Assembly: GCA_947177735.1 (NCBI GenBank)
Contig: CAMWVP010000011.1
Coordinates: forward strand, 1-39,164
Length of the DNA: 39,164 nt
Reading direction: 5' to 3'
Origin: an uncultured Clostridia bacterium
Lineage (GTDB): Bacteria; Bacillota; Clostridia; Oscillospirales; Ruminococcaceae
In this document: piece after piece, positions 8,236 to 17,025 of the stretch
Layout of the letters: every line of letters starts with the position of its first letter
Position numbering within the stretch: position 1 is the stretch's first letter
Translations under genes and position numbers: made by a program
The notes under the pieces: model-generated
Seen by the model: the letters and a program-made list of their open reading frames with translations, nothing else
Told to the model about the DNA's origin: nothing
Database searches by the model: none

Positions 8236-10125
8236 ATGGCAGTATCTATGAACGCAGGCATGCGCGCGGATATGATGATCTCCGACGCTATGCTCCCGCA
8301 GAGAATGGCTGAATTGGCTGAGATGGCGGAGGAGCAGGCAGGAGAATTCGCGAAGCTGCTGGGCGACATAGGAGACACAAAGGGCGAACTCGCGGCAGAG
8401 CTGACGCAGACAGCGCAGAAGTACTCGGATATGAAAAAAGCGGGCGAGGCGGCTATTTACCACGACAAGGAAACGGGTCAACCGCTCCCGGACGATCCGA
8501 GAAAGCTCGTGAGGCTGGTGCTGAGCGGCAAGGTCAAGATCGAGAACATCCCCGAAGAGCTCATCACACCGGAGTTTCTGCGGCTGCTCATGCTTATGAG
8601 CAAGGCTAAGGAGTTCGGCAAGAAGGATGAGGACGACGAGGACGAAGATGATAACTCGTATCTGACGGAAGCTATCGCGGCGGAACAGAAGTTCCAGCAG
8701 GAGATTTCGTACATGATGCTCAAGGAGTTTTACGAGATCATCGAAAAGCACAACGAGCGCGAGTCCGAAAAGAAGGTGACGATGCTTGACGGCATTTCGG
8801 AGCCTATCGACGAGACGGAAACTCTTCCGTCACTGCTGACAGCCGAGGATCACAAGGAGGCTGACGAGGGCATATTCACGGAGCTTATCGACAATCTGGT
8901 CGAGACAGTCACCGAGGGGCTTGAGGAGGTCAGTGAAGCGGTTGCCGAGGCAGCGCCGAACATGGACGTGTTCGTACCGAGCGGCAGCGTTGAGGTTCCC
9001 GAAACCGAAGCGGCGCCCGAAATGGCGGTACAGAGCGTGCAGGAAGCGCCGACAGCGCAGTATGTACGCGCGCAGACACCCGAAGCAGCCGAGGTTACCG
9101 AGATTGCTGCGGACGATGTACAGACCGTACAGTATGTGCGTAATGACATTCCTCAGGATGTCAAGGTCGACGTGAAAACGCCGGATGCACCCGAGACAAC
9201 GGTTCAGAGTGCTGAAGCGAACGTCGAGACGCCGAAGTATGAGGCACCGGAGGCTTCCGAGCAGATGACGGCTCAGACAGCGGTATCGCAGAACGAGCAG
9301 ACGGTTGAGACCGCTGCACAGCAGACTATCCCCGTCGAGCAGTTCACCGTAAGGACGGTCAAGACCGAAAAGCCCGAGGTAGCCGAGAATGTCATTCAGC
9401 AGCAGGAGGTCGAGGAGCCCGTCGTAGTCAAGACGGTAACGCGCAACGAGAACGCGCAGCAGCTTGACAGAATGCCGGAAAAAGCGCCCGAGGAAGCGCC
9501 GAAGTCTTTGGAGCCCCGCACGGAGCGCGTGAAGTCGGCAGCCGAGGAGTTCGAAATGCTGAGGAACGCGAAAGCTAAGGCGGCAGGAAGATTCACGGCA
9601 GAGGAAAAGGTCGAGGTAAAGACCGAGATCAAGACCGAGCCCAAGCCCGCAACCACCGCGCACCCGCTGAACACGGATCAGCCGATCGTTTTCAAGAAGG
9701 CGGACGGCACCGAGATCGAGGTTCGCCCGAGCGAGGTTATCAAGCAGACCGCTAAGCTGATCGAGACGGCTGTCAAGGAGAACGACGACAGAACCGAGTA
9801 CAGCATCACGCTCAACCCCGAGGAGCTTGGCAAGATCACCGTAAAGCTCACCAAGGCGGCTGACGGCGCGGTATCCGTTACGATCGCGGCAGAGAACGCG
9901 AGAACGCAGCGTATCCTCGAACAGCACAGCGACCTTATGCAGAGCAATCTGCGCTCAAACGGAGTAGACCTCGAAAGCTGGCAGACAGTCGGCGAGCGTC
10001 AGCAGGAAACTATGGCGCAGGACTACAACGGCAGCAGCAAAAACCCCTATTTCCGCAATGACGAGCAGAACGCGGAGGATAACTCCGACGACAGATCGTT
10101 CGCGGACATCATAGCTTCGATGTAA
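8236..10125 (+). CDS. fliK: Flagellar hook-length control protein FliK
   Basis: FliK measures the hook and switches export specificity through FlhB. The 629-residue protein has an Ala/Glu/Met-rich N-terminal part and a long low-complexity central region (about residues 230-470) of Glu, Val, Thr, Gln and Pro with imperfect repeats (AQTAVSQNEQTVETAAQQT). The C-terminal hook-length domain spans about residues 510-600 and includes YSITLNPEELGKITVKLTKA and LMQSNLRSNGVDLESWQ. The ATG follows AGGAGGTGA. It is longer than Salmonella FliK (about 400 residues); FliK length varies widely and may track hook length. Confidence 0.9.
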   Translation: MAVSMNAGMRADMMISDAMLPQRMAELAEMAEEQAGEFAKLLGDIGDTKGELAAELTQTAQKYSDMKKAGEAAIYHDKETGQPLPDDPRKLVRLVLSGKVKIENIPEELITPEFLRLLMLMSKAKEFGKKDEDDEDEDDNSYLTEAIAAEQKFQQEISYMMLKEFYEIIEKHNERESEKKVTMLDGISEPIDETETLPSLLTAEDHKEADEGIFTELIDNLVETVTEGLEEVSEAVAEAAPNMDVFVPSGSVEVPETEAAPEMAVQSVQEAPTAQYVRAQTPEAAEVTEIAADDVQTVQYVRNDIPQDVKVDVKTPDAPETTVQSAEANVETPKYEAPEASEQMTAQTAVSQNEQTVETAAQQTIPVEQFTVRTVKTEKPEVAENVIQQQEVEEPVVVKTVTRNENAQQLDRMPEKAPEEAPKSLEPRTERVKSAAEEFEMLRNAKAKAAGRFTAEEKVEVKTEIKTEPKPATTAHPLNTDQPIVFKKADGTEIEVRPSEVIKQTAKLIETAVKENDDRTEYSITLNPEELGKITVKLTKAADGAVSVTIAAENARTQRILEQHSDLMQSNLRSNGVDLESWQTVGERQQETMAQDYNGSSKNPYFRNDEQNAEDNSDDRSFADIIASM

Positions 10126-10155
10126 GCTGAATCTTAATGAAAAGGAGGAATTACA

Positions 10156-10935
10156 GTGTCGGATTTTATCCCCGAAATAAAGACTTCTTCCGACCAGATA
10201 AGGGCTAACTACGAGAAGTACGCAAATAAGTACAAGGATTCGACGAAGGAGCTTGTAAACTCGCAGACGTTCCTGAACCTTATGATCGCCGAAATGACTA
10301 ACCAGGATCCGCTTGAGCCTACCTCGAATACCGAGTTCGTTTCTCAGCTCGCACAGTTCACGCAGCTGACCTACGCGCAGGATTCCAGTAAGTTCGCGAT
10401 GGCGAATTACGCGGCAACTCTTGTTGGCAAGATAGCTACCGGTTCCAAGATGGACGGTCCCGATCTCGTTACAAAGACGGGCGTTGTTCAGTCGGTAACA
10501 CAGTCGGGAAGTACCTATATGGTACGTATCGACGGAGTTGAGTTCGATATCAGCAAGATCACCGCAGTCAGAGACAAGTCGGATGCTACGGACGATACGG
10601 CGTCGAACGCTCTCGCGGACAGGATCGCAAATGCGGCGAAAATGGTCGGAATGTATGTCACGGTAGATATCGGCAAGGACGAGGAGACCGGAGTTTCCGC
10701 GACAAAAACGGGCTTTATCGATTCCATCAAGGTAAAGGACGGCAAGATCACCGCGGTCGTAGCCGACGCATACGGAGAGTGGACAATTGAGACGCCTCTC
10801 GATAAGATCACCGAGGCAACCGTTGCGGAAATCGTTTATGAACCCGATGACGGAAATAAGACGGACGCTGCCGACAAGGAAGGCGAAGGCGCGGACGACG
10901 AGACGGGCTCTACCGAGGGCACAGAAGAAACTTGA
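10156..10935 (+). CDS. flgD: Flagellar hook cap / hook assembly scaffold FlgD
   Basis: FlgD caps the growing hook and is needed for FlgE polymerisation. The N-terminal signature is clear: LVNSQTFLNLMIAEMTNQDPLEPTSNTEFVSQLAQFTQL, about residues 32-70. It begins at GTG 10156, preceded by AAGGAGG. The middle carries a beta-rich domain, and the C-terminus ends in an acidic tail rich in Asp, Glu and Gly. At 259 residues it is longer than Bacillus FlgD. It is followed 28 bases later by the small TIGR02530-type gene and then flgE. Confidence 0.93.
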   Translation: MSDFIPEIKTSSDQIRANYEKYANKYKDSTKELVNSQTFLNLMIAEMTNQDPLEPTSNTEFVSQLAQFTQLTYAQDSSKFAMANYAATLVGKIATGSKMDGPDLVTKTGVVQSVTQSGSTYMVRIDGVEFDISKITAVRDKSDATDDTASNALADRIANAAKMVGMYVTVDIGKDEETGVSATKTGFIDSIKVKDGKITAVVADAYGEWTIETPLDKITEATVAEIVYEPDDGNKTDAADKEGEGADDETGSTEGTEET

Positions 10936-10963
10936 TACGGTTTTTTGAGCAAGGAGGCTTACA

Positions 10964-11374
10964 ATGCTGATTAGCGAGTATTTAGCGCTCCGCAATCAAA
11001 TCAGCGTTACCACCGGAAACACTATCGGCACGGGAAATGTCGTACAGCCGAACGAGCCCGCACAGGACGGCGAAAACAGCTTTGCCGCGGCTCTTCAGCA
11101 GAAGTTCGAGGAAAAGCAGGGCGTTGGCTTCACAAAGCACGCTATGCAGAGACTTTCCGAGCGCAGTATCGACATCACCGAGGGCGACACCCTTGAAAGG
11201 TTGAACAAGGGCGTTGAGATAGCTGCCGTAAAGGGCAGCAGCGAGACCTTGGTTCTTGTGGACAGAAACGCGTTTGTTGTGAGCGTGAAGAACAACAAGG
11301 TAATTACCACCATTCCTCAGGAGGAATTGAAGGGTAATATTTTCACCAACATAGATTCTACCGTAATTATGTGA
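10964..11374 (+). CDS. Flagellar operon protein of the TIGR02530 type (unknown role)
   Basis: This 136-residue protein resembles the small conserved gene often found between flgD and flgE in Clostridia and some Bacillus species. The hallmark is the stretch FTKHAMQRLSERSIDITEGD (about residues 55-74), followed by LVLVDRNAFVVSVKNNKVITTI, which looks like a small alpha/beta domain. There is no signal peptide and no membrane segment. Its fixed place beside the hook genes suggests a role in hook assembly or export, but I know of no demonstrated function. The ATG follows AAGGAGG. Confidence 0.85.
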   Translation: MLISEYLALRNQISVTTGNTIGTGNVVQPNEPAQDGENSFAAALQQKFEEKQGVGFTKHAMQRLSERSIDITEGDTLERLNKGVEIAAVKGSSETLVLVDRNAFVVSVKNNKVITTIPQEELKGNIFTNIDSTVIM

Positions 11375-11394
11375 ACGGACCTTCGGGAATTCAC

Positions 11395-11421
11395 TGCGGA
11401 GCTTGTGACTGAAGCTCCGCA
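11395..11421 (+). other. Strong hairpin between the TIGR02530-type gene and flgE
   Basis: TGCGGAGCTT pairs with AAGCTCCGCA around a short loop, a 10-bp perfect stem. No U-run follows, so it does not look like a terminator. It lies 38 bases before the flgE start and could mark an RNA processing site or stabilise the 5' end of a flgE transcript. Confidence 0.7.
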
Positions 11422-11458
11422 CACGGAGAATCGCAATTAAAATTTGGAGGTCAAACTA

Positions 11459-13654
11459 ATGGTTAAATCACTTTACACCGGCGTAACCGGTCTGAAAACC
11501 CACCAGCAGAGAATGGACGTTATCGGTAACAATATCGCTAACGTAAACACCGTCGGCTATAAGACCGACGTAGTAACCTTTGCGGATATTTACTATCAGT
11601 CAAAGCGTTCTCCCTCGGCGGGCACCAGCACCCGAGGCGGCGTAAACCCCAGACAGGTAGGTTACGGCGTTAAGGTAAACAGCGTTACCGCGAATATGAC
11701 CGCGTCGGGTTACACCCAGTCGGATAAGACTACCGACCTTGCGCTTGACGGCGAGGGCTTCTTCCAGGTAATGTCTCCTTCCGGACAGATATACTACACC
11801 AGAGCGGGCGATTTTTATATCGATGACGACGGCTACCTCGTAAACGCGGACGGCTACTATGTTCTCGGTGTTACGGGCGACAGCACGGGCGTTGCGGCAA
11901 GCAACGATCTTATCCGCATTTCCGCGCCCGCGACCAACGCGAACCGCTCCTCTATCACAAAGCTGGTAAACGGCACCAACGTAACTCTCACGGTAGACGC
12001 GCCGTCCGAGTACACCGATATGACGGTTTCTTTCAAGCACGCGGAGTTCCCGTATGCGACGTTCCAGAACAACATTCTGACCGTGTTCATCAACACCGAT
12101 CAGCAGTATAACTCCGAGGACGAGTTCAACCAGGCTGTCCTCAAGGCGCTCCAGACGGGCGGCGTTACGCTCCCCGATGACGTTTCGCTTAACGTTACGT
12201 TCGAGGAGATTCCCAACGATTACCTCGCACAGGCTGCGAAGAACGACGTTCAGGATATCGTGTTCACCACGACGACCTCTACCGCGCGTTTCCACTATTC
12301 GGATACCGTAGGCGGCAAGACGCTGCACTCGTACATCGACTTCTCGGTTATCGGAAGCGGCAGCACCGACAAGGTAGACATAGCTTATGACCCAGCTGTC
12401 AACAAGGCAAGAGCCAATTACGAGAACGGTACCTGGACTATCACGGTTCGTGAGGACACTACCGCTGCCGACATCAACTCGGCGATCAAGTCTTTCCTGA
12501 ACGATAATCCCACCGTTTCCGTTGAAGAGCTTAAGTGCTCCGGCTTCCTTATCCCGTCGGGTCTTGACAAGAGAACCGTTCTGCAGGCGTTTGACACCGG
12601 CACGGCTGCCGGCGATACGGCAGTTGTTGAAGCGGGAAATGCGGGTGTAATCGATCTTAAGGGCGTAGAAAAGGGCGCGGGAATTACGGGCGCATTTGAC
12701 TTCAACGTTAAGGACGAGGGCGAGTTCGCCAACAACTATAAGATCGTCTTTGCTTACAAGTCGAGCTACGGCGCTACCACCGCGGTCTGGGAGGAAAACA
12801 CACTCACCGTCAATATCGCTCCCGATTCCACCGTTTATGACGTAAACGAGGCTATCAAGAAGGCTGCGAACGGCAACACCAAGAAGCTTATCAAGTTCAA
12901 TAATATCAACGGTCTCCAGTACGGTTACGGCGAGGTCGGCGGAACCGGAAAGGTTACAACGTCCACTACTACCGATGCGGACGGCAATCCCGTAACGGTG
13001 ACTACGACGGAGTACAACGCAGGATTTTATTCGATAGAGCAGGGCGGTACGACCACTTGGTACGATAAGGACGGTCGTGAGCTTACCGGAGATCAGGTAC
13101 CGACTGCCGACGATACCGCCGAGAAGGATCCGACAGACGCAGCTGCGGTATGGAACGTAGGTATCAGACAGGCGTTCTTCGGCGACAACCCCAAGGTTAA
13201 CCCCAAGGGCGGTAAGGATTCGTTCTTCACCCAGACCGCCAAGAGCATGTCCTCGTTCAACCTCCAGGACGGCCGTCTCGGCTCCGAGCAGCCCCTGAAG
13301 TCCATCACCGACCTTATTATCCAGAACGACGGTACCATCATCGGTTACCATGCCGTTCACGGTTATATGAACCTCGGACGTATCGACATCGCACTGTTCG
13401 ATAACCCCAACGGTCTCGCTAAGGTCACCGGTACAACGTTCAGAGCAACGGTAGCTTCCGGCGATCCCAGACTCGCGGTTGCGGGCGAGGACGGCGCAGG
13501 CTCCGTACTCAGCGGCACGCTCGAGATGTCCAACGTAGACCTCGCGGACGAGTTCACCAACATGATCGCGACCCAGAGAGGTTATCAGGCAAATTCCCGT
13601 GTCGTAACGGTTTCCGATACGATGATCGAGGAGCTGCTCAACCTCAAGAGATAA
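11459..13654 (+). CDS. flgE: Flagellar hook protein FlgE (long form)
   Basis: FlgE is the subunit of the curved hook. The N-terminus (LYTGVTGLKTHQQRMDVIGN, then NIANVNTVGYKTD) is the standard rod/hook signature. A hook-type module with LDGEGFFQVMSPSGQIYYTR lies near residues 95-115. The C-terminus has SNVDLADEFTNMIATQRGYQ and NSRVVTVSDTMIEELLNL. At 731 residues it is far longer than Bacillus subtilis FlgE (about 264) and Salmonella FlgE (about 400). The extra length lies between about residues 140 and 560, where the variable surface domains D2/D3 insert. The ATG at 11459 has TTTGGAGGT in front; an in-frame TTG 15 bases upstream is less likely. Hairpins flank the gene on both sides. Confidence 0.95.
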   Translation: MVKSLYTGVTGLKTHQQRMDVIGNNIANVNTVGYKTDVVTFADIYYQSKRSPSAGTSTRGGVNPRQVGYGVKVNSVTANMTASGYTQSDKTTDLALDGEGFFQVMSPSGQIYYTRAGDFYIDDDGYLVNADGYYVLGVTGDSTGVAASNDLIRISAPATNANRSSITKLVNGTNVTLTVDAPSEYTDMTVSFKHAEFPYATFQNNILTVFINTDQQYNSEDEFNQAVLKALQTGGVTLPDDVSLNVTFEEIPNDYLAQAAKNDVQDIVFTTTTSTARFHYSDTVGGKTLHSYIDFSVIGSGSTDKVDIAYDPAVNKARANYENGTWTITVREDTTAADINSAIKSFLNDNPTVSVEELKCSGFLIPSGLDKRTVLQAFDTGTAAGDTAVVEAGNAGVIDLKGVEKGAGITGAFDFNVKDEGEFANNYKIVFAYKSSYGATTAVWEENTLTVNIAPDSTVYDVNEAIKKAANGNTKKLIKFNNINGLQYGYGEVGGTGKVTTSTTTDADGNPVTVTTTEYNAGFYSIEQGGTTTWYDKDGRELTGDQVPTADDTAEKDPTDAAAVWNVGIRQAFFGDNPKVNPKGGKDSFFTQTAKSMSSFNLQDGRLGSEQPLKSITDLIIQNDGTIIGYHAVHGYMNLGRIDIALFDNPNGLAKVTGTTFRATVASGDPRLAVAGEDGAGSVLSGTLEMSNVDLADEFTNMIATQRGYQANSRVVTVSDTMIEELLNLKR

Positions 13655-13680
13655 TAGCGTAATTTAAATTAAATCGGCTC

Positions 13681-13708
13681 GCCGCAGATCGTTTCGGCGG
13701 TCTGCGGC
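13681..13708 (+). other. Strong hairpin between flgE and flbD
   Basis: GCCGCAGATCG pairs with CGGTCTGCGGC (one G-U pair) around a six-base loop. There is no U-run, so it is not a typical terminator. It mirrors the hairpin upstream of flgE. Confidence 0.7.
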
Positions 13709-13733
13709 AATGAGCTGATATTTTGAGGTAATT

Positions 13734-13946
13734 ATGGTTTTTTTGACAAAATTAGACGGTAAAACCTTTATGCTCAACGAGGAGCTTATAGAAACGGTAA
13801 ACGAAACGCCCGACACGGTCATCGTTCTTGAGAACGGGCACAGCTACATTGTTCGCGAAAGTATGAACGAGCTGCAAAATAAAATTATCGAAAGCACCAG
13901 GCTTCATAGAAAAGCGCGTCTGCACAAGCACGACGACGAAAAATGA
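13734..13946 (+). CDS. flbD: FlbD/SwrD family flagellar protein
   Basis: This 70-residue protein matches the small FlbD (SwrD in Bacillus subtilis) family, which raises flagellar motor power for swarming. The family pattern is visible: MVFLTKLDGKTFMLNEELIE, then TPDTVIVLENGHSYIVRES and a charged helical C-terminus. The ATG follows TTGAGGT. It lies between flgE and motA, and in Clostridia flbD usually sits directly before motA-motB, which fits a link to the stator. Confidence 0.92.
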   Translation: MVFLTKLDGKTFMLNEELIETVNETPDTVIVLENGHSYIVRESMNELQNKIIESTRLHRKARLHKHDDEK

Positions 13947-14020
13947 GCCTTTGACATAAAGCAATCGGCAGGAAGCCGGAGCGGATAAATCGCAAATAAT
14001 CACAGAAGTGAGGGATTACT

Positions 14021-14818
14021 TTGAATTTAACACTTATCATAGGTTGGGTTCTGTCGTTCGGACTGGTAGTTTTTGGTATCATCGTTGATATGACCAATGG
14101 CTTTGAGGTAAAGCTCACAGCGTTCAAAAACTTCGTCGACGTACAGTCGCTGGCTATCACGGTCGGCGGTACGATCGGATGTCTGGTCGCGTCGTTCCCC
14201 GGCTCGTATCTGAAGGGTCTCGGAAAACGTTTCGTTTTGGCGATTAAGCCCCCGAAGTATGACCCCAAAAAGTATATCGACCAGATCGTAGAGTATGCGC
14301 AGGTGGCGCGTACAAGAGGTCTGCTGGCGCTTGAAGAGAGCGCTAACCAGTGCCAGGATCCGTTTATGAAGTCCAGCCTTATGATGATCGTTGACGCGAA
14401 CGACCCCGAAAAGGTTCGCGGAATGCTTGACGATACAATAATGTTTATGTGCGAACGTCACGAGCAGGGCCGCGCGTTCTTCGAGAAGGGCGTCGGCATC
14501 TTCCCCGCGTTCGGTATGTTGGGTACGCTCGTCGGACTTATAAACATGCTTGCGTCGCTGGACTTGTCCAATCCTCAGGCTCTTACGGGCGGTATGGCGG
14601 TCGCGCTTATCACGACCTTCTACGGCTCGCTGTTCGCGAACGTCGTATTCGCACCTCTCGGTATGGCGCTGAAGAACCTGCACGAAGACGAGCTTTTGTG
14701 TATGCAGATAGTCGAGGAGGGCGTTCTCGCGATAGCGGGCGGCTCAAACCCGAGATATATCCAGGAGAAACTGGAGTTTATGCTCCCGAAGAGCCAGCAT
14801 ACAGCCGACAAGAAGTAA
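14021..14818 (+). CDS. motA: Flagellar stator protein MotA
   Basis: MotA forms the pentameric ring of the stator and turns ion flow into torque on FliG. The 265-residue protein has four hydrophobic segments (about residues 4-22, 40-58, 150-172 and 180-205). It has the family stretch RHEQGRAFFEKGVGIFPAFG followed by GTLVGLINML and GGMAVALITTFYGSLFAN. The cytoplasmic loop between segments 2 and 3 holds the charged residues that face FliG. It starts at TTG 14021, behind GTGAGGGA. Here the stator genes sit inside the large operon, whereas in Bacillus subtilis motAB stand apart. Confidence 0.96.
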   Translation: MNLTLIIGWVLSFGLVVFGIIVDMTNGFEVKLTAFKNFVDVQSLAITVGGTIGCLVASFPGSYLKGLGKRFVLAIKPPKYDPKKYIDQIVEYAQVARTRGLLALEESANQCQDPFMKSSLMMIVDANDPEKVRGMLDDTIMFMCERHEQGRAFFEKGVGIFPAFGMLGTLVGLINMLASLDLSNPQALTGGMAVALITTFYGSLFANVVFAPLGMALKNLHEDELLCMQIVEEGVLAIAGGSNPRYIQEKLEFMLPKSQHTADKK

Positions 14819-14911
14819 CGGTAAAATCACAAAACTGCCGTTTTCGGCATTGTCGTTTTGTATAATTTTCATAATAATATCGATTACATACTAAAAATCC
14901 AAAAAAAGTAT

Positions 14912-14940
14912 TTGCAATTTTTGAGGATTTGTGGTATAAT
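14912..14940 (+). promoter_or_regulatory. Internal sigma-A promoter in front of motB
   Basis: TTGCAA (14912-14917), a 17-base spacer and TATAAT (14935-14940), in the 163-base gap between motA and motB. A weak hairpin (TGCCG/CGGCA) with T-rich sequence behind it lies upstream at about 14837-14862 and may reduce read-through. Transcription would start about 35 bases before the motB ATG. Confidence 0.8.
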
Positions 14941-14981
14941 TATTCAATGGGTAGTTGTGTGCTCGAAAGGAGTGCTGAGAC

Positions 14982-15989
14982 ATGGCAAAATTACCACCTA
15001 AAAAATCAGAAGACAGCACCGGCGATTGGCTTAACACCTACGCCGACATGGTAACGCTGCTGCTTACGTTCTTTGTTCTGCTGTTCGCTTGTTCGAACCT
15101 TGATGAAACAAAGCTTCAGTTCGTGTATCAGGCATTTCAGATGCGCGGAAAGTATATAAATCCCATTGTGGCGGATCAGGGAGACCCGAACGCCGAAATG
15201 AACGGCGGTATAACGGATGACGCTACCAACGCAGGCGGCGAGGGAACGATGCCGCAGAGCTATCCCGAGATGTATCAGTATCTTGCCGAGTTTATAGACA
15301 GCAACTCTCTGAGCGCGAACGTTTCCGTAGAGAACAGCGCGGCTTACCTCACGCTGAGATTTGACTCGTCCGTATTCTTCGACGGCGACAGTCATATCCT
15401 CAAGGAGGAAGGCAGACAGATGCTGGTGAAGTTCGCTCCGATGATCCACGCGATGGATCCGCATATAAAAAAGCTCACTGTCGTGGGTCATACTTCTGTG
15501 GGCTCGTCGAATGTGAGCGACTGGAACCTTTCCTCGCTGAGAGCGTGCAGCGTTACTAACTTCCTCGAATCGGGAGTATTTGAAAATCTGACCGTTCCGG
15601 TAATAGATCCGTCGAAGTTCAGCGTAAAGGGCTGCGGCAATACCGAGCCGCGTTTCCCGAACGATACGGAAGAGGGCAGACAGAAGAATCGCCGCGTTGA
15701 ACTGATGATGCTCAAGGACGATCTCGATCTGACCGATTCCGACGTTATCCAGGATATCCTCAAGCACGACTGGAATTTGGATACCGAGCCGTTTGACGAG
15801 CATAATCCGAACAAGGATCAGAATCCTTCGACGCTTCCCGACGGCTCCGCCGATAAGATTGTTGACTTTATCGAGAGCAAGTTCAAAGGTGACGGTGCAA
15901 CGCATGTGGGAACGATGGGTCCCGGTGCGATCGACGGAAGTATGTTTATCGCGTCCGACGCCTCCGACACGAGCGGAGACGAGGGCTGA
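14982..15989 (+). CDS. motB: Flagellar stator protein MotB
   Basis: MotB anchors the stator to peptidoglycan and carries the ion-binding aspartate. The single transmembrane helix is at residues 20-38 (YADMVTLLLTFFVLLFACS), with Asp22 as the likely ion-binding residue. A linker rich in Gly, Asn and Asp follows. The OmpA-like peptidoglycan-binding domain runs over about residues 120-245 (LTVVGHTSVGSSNVSDWNLS, KNRRVELMML). The protein is 335 residues, with an extra C-terminal tail of about 80 residues after the OmpA-like domain, acidic and Ser/Gly-rich at its end. The ATG follows GAAAGGAG. Confidence 0.95.
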   Translation: MAKLPPKKSEDSTGDWLNTYADMVTLLLTFFVLLFACSNLDETKLQFVYQAFQMRGKYINPIVADQGDPNAEMNGGITDDATNAGGEGTMPQSYPEMYQYLAEFIDSNSLSANVSVENSAAYLTLRFDSSVFFDGDSHILKEEGRQMLVKFAPMIHAMDPHIKKLTVVGHTSVGSSNVSDWNLSSLRACSVTNFLESGVFENLTVPVIDPSKFSVKGCGNTEPRFPNDTEEGRQKNRRVELMMLKDDLDLTDSDVIQDILKHDWNLDTEPFDEHNPNKDQNPSTLPDGSADKIVDFIESKFKGDGATHVGTMGPGAIDGSMFIASDASDTSGDEG

Positions 15990-16022
15990 TCCTAATAAAA
16001 ATCAAGGCAGGGGGGATAGCAG

Positions 16023-17012
16023 GTGGCTGACGTATTAACACAGGCGCAGATCGACGAGATGCTTAAAAGCGTCGCGATGGGTGCTGATCCTGTGGTTACG
16101 ACGACGGAGGAGGCAAAGGTCAAGGAATACGACTTCCGTGCCCCCAAAAAGTTCACCAAAGAGCAGATCAAAATACTCGAAAGTATTTTCGAGAGCTATG
16201 CGAGACTGTTATCATCATATTTAACGGGTAAGCTCAGGCTGTATTGCCGCGTAAGTCTGGTAAATATCGAGGAACAGCGGTACAACGAATTTAACAACGC
16301 CCTGCCCGACTATGTTGTCATGGGAATGGTGGATCTGGGCATCAAGAACGACGAGATCAGCGAGACGGATGTTATCGTTCAGATATCCAACACCATTACA
16401 TATACGATGATAGACAGGCTTCTCGGCGGCAAGGGCGAGTATTCCGATATAAACCGCGATTTCACGGAGATAGAGATCACGATAATGACCGACGTTATGA
16501 AGTCGTTTTCGGAGATGCTCAAGGAGCCGTGGATGACGCATATCGACCTCGAACCGAGATTTATCGGCATAGAGACCAACTCAAGAGTGGTTCAGACCAT
16601 CGGTCACGAGGATACGGTAATAATCGTAGCCCTCGAGGTTGAGATAAATAACCAGAAATCAATAGTTTCGGTATGTATTCCCGCAATAAATCTTGATGAG
16701 ATCATGGGCAAGTTTATACCGAGATACTCGGGAACGCGCCGCAAGACCGACGCCAACCGCGAGGCGGAGCGCCGCGACAGCATTATGACAGGCATCAGCA
16801 CGACAGATCTTGTTGTAAAGGCGGTTCTCGGCGAGATCAATCTGGATATGTACGAGGTGCTCACACTTCAAGTCAACGATGTTATCCCGCTTGATAAGAA
16901 GATCAGCGAGAACATAATCATTAGGGTTGGAGAGAGAGACTGGTGCGACGGCAAGCTCGGCACATATAACAATAAAAAAGCGGTAATGATTGAAAATTTT
17001 ATAGAGAATTGA
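16023..17012 (+). CDS. fliM: Flagellar motor switch protein FliM
   Basis: FliM builds the C-ring wall and binds phosphorylated CheY. The N-terminal LTQAQIDEMLKSV is the CheY-binding helix (usually LSQxEIDxLL). RAPKKFTKEQIKILESIFES and RLYCRVSLVNIEEQRYNEF follow, and the C-terminal SpoA-type domain contains VNDVIPLDKKISENIIIRVG. It starts at GTG 16023 behind a G-rich site (GCAGGGGGG). Length (329 residues) is normal. fliY starts 13 bases after it. fliL, usually between motB and fliM, is absent. Confidence 0.96.
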   Translation: MADVLTQAQIDEMLKSVAMGADPVVTTTEEAKVKEYDFRAPKKFTKEQIKILESIFESYARLLSSYLTGKLRLYCRVSLVNIEEQRYNEFNNALPDYVVMGMVDLGIKNDEISETDVIVQISNTITYTMIDRLLGGKGEYSDINRDFTEIEITIMTDVMKSFSEMLKEPWMTHIDLEPRFIGIETNSRVVQTIGHEDTVIIVALEVEINNQKSIVSVCIPAINLDEIMGKFIPRYSGTRRKTDANREAERRDSIMTGISTTDLVVKAVLGEINLDMYEVLTLQVNDVIPLDKKISENIIIRVGERDWCDGKLGTYNNKKAVMIENFIEN

Positions 17013-17025
17013 GGTAAAGTTACTG

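Noticed and set aside
11600-13360. Minus-strand open frame of 586 codons opposite flgE
   Set aside because: It is a shadow frame without a ribosome binding site; flgE is certain.
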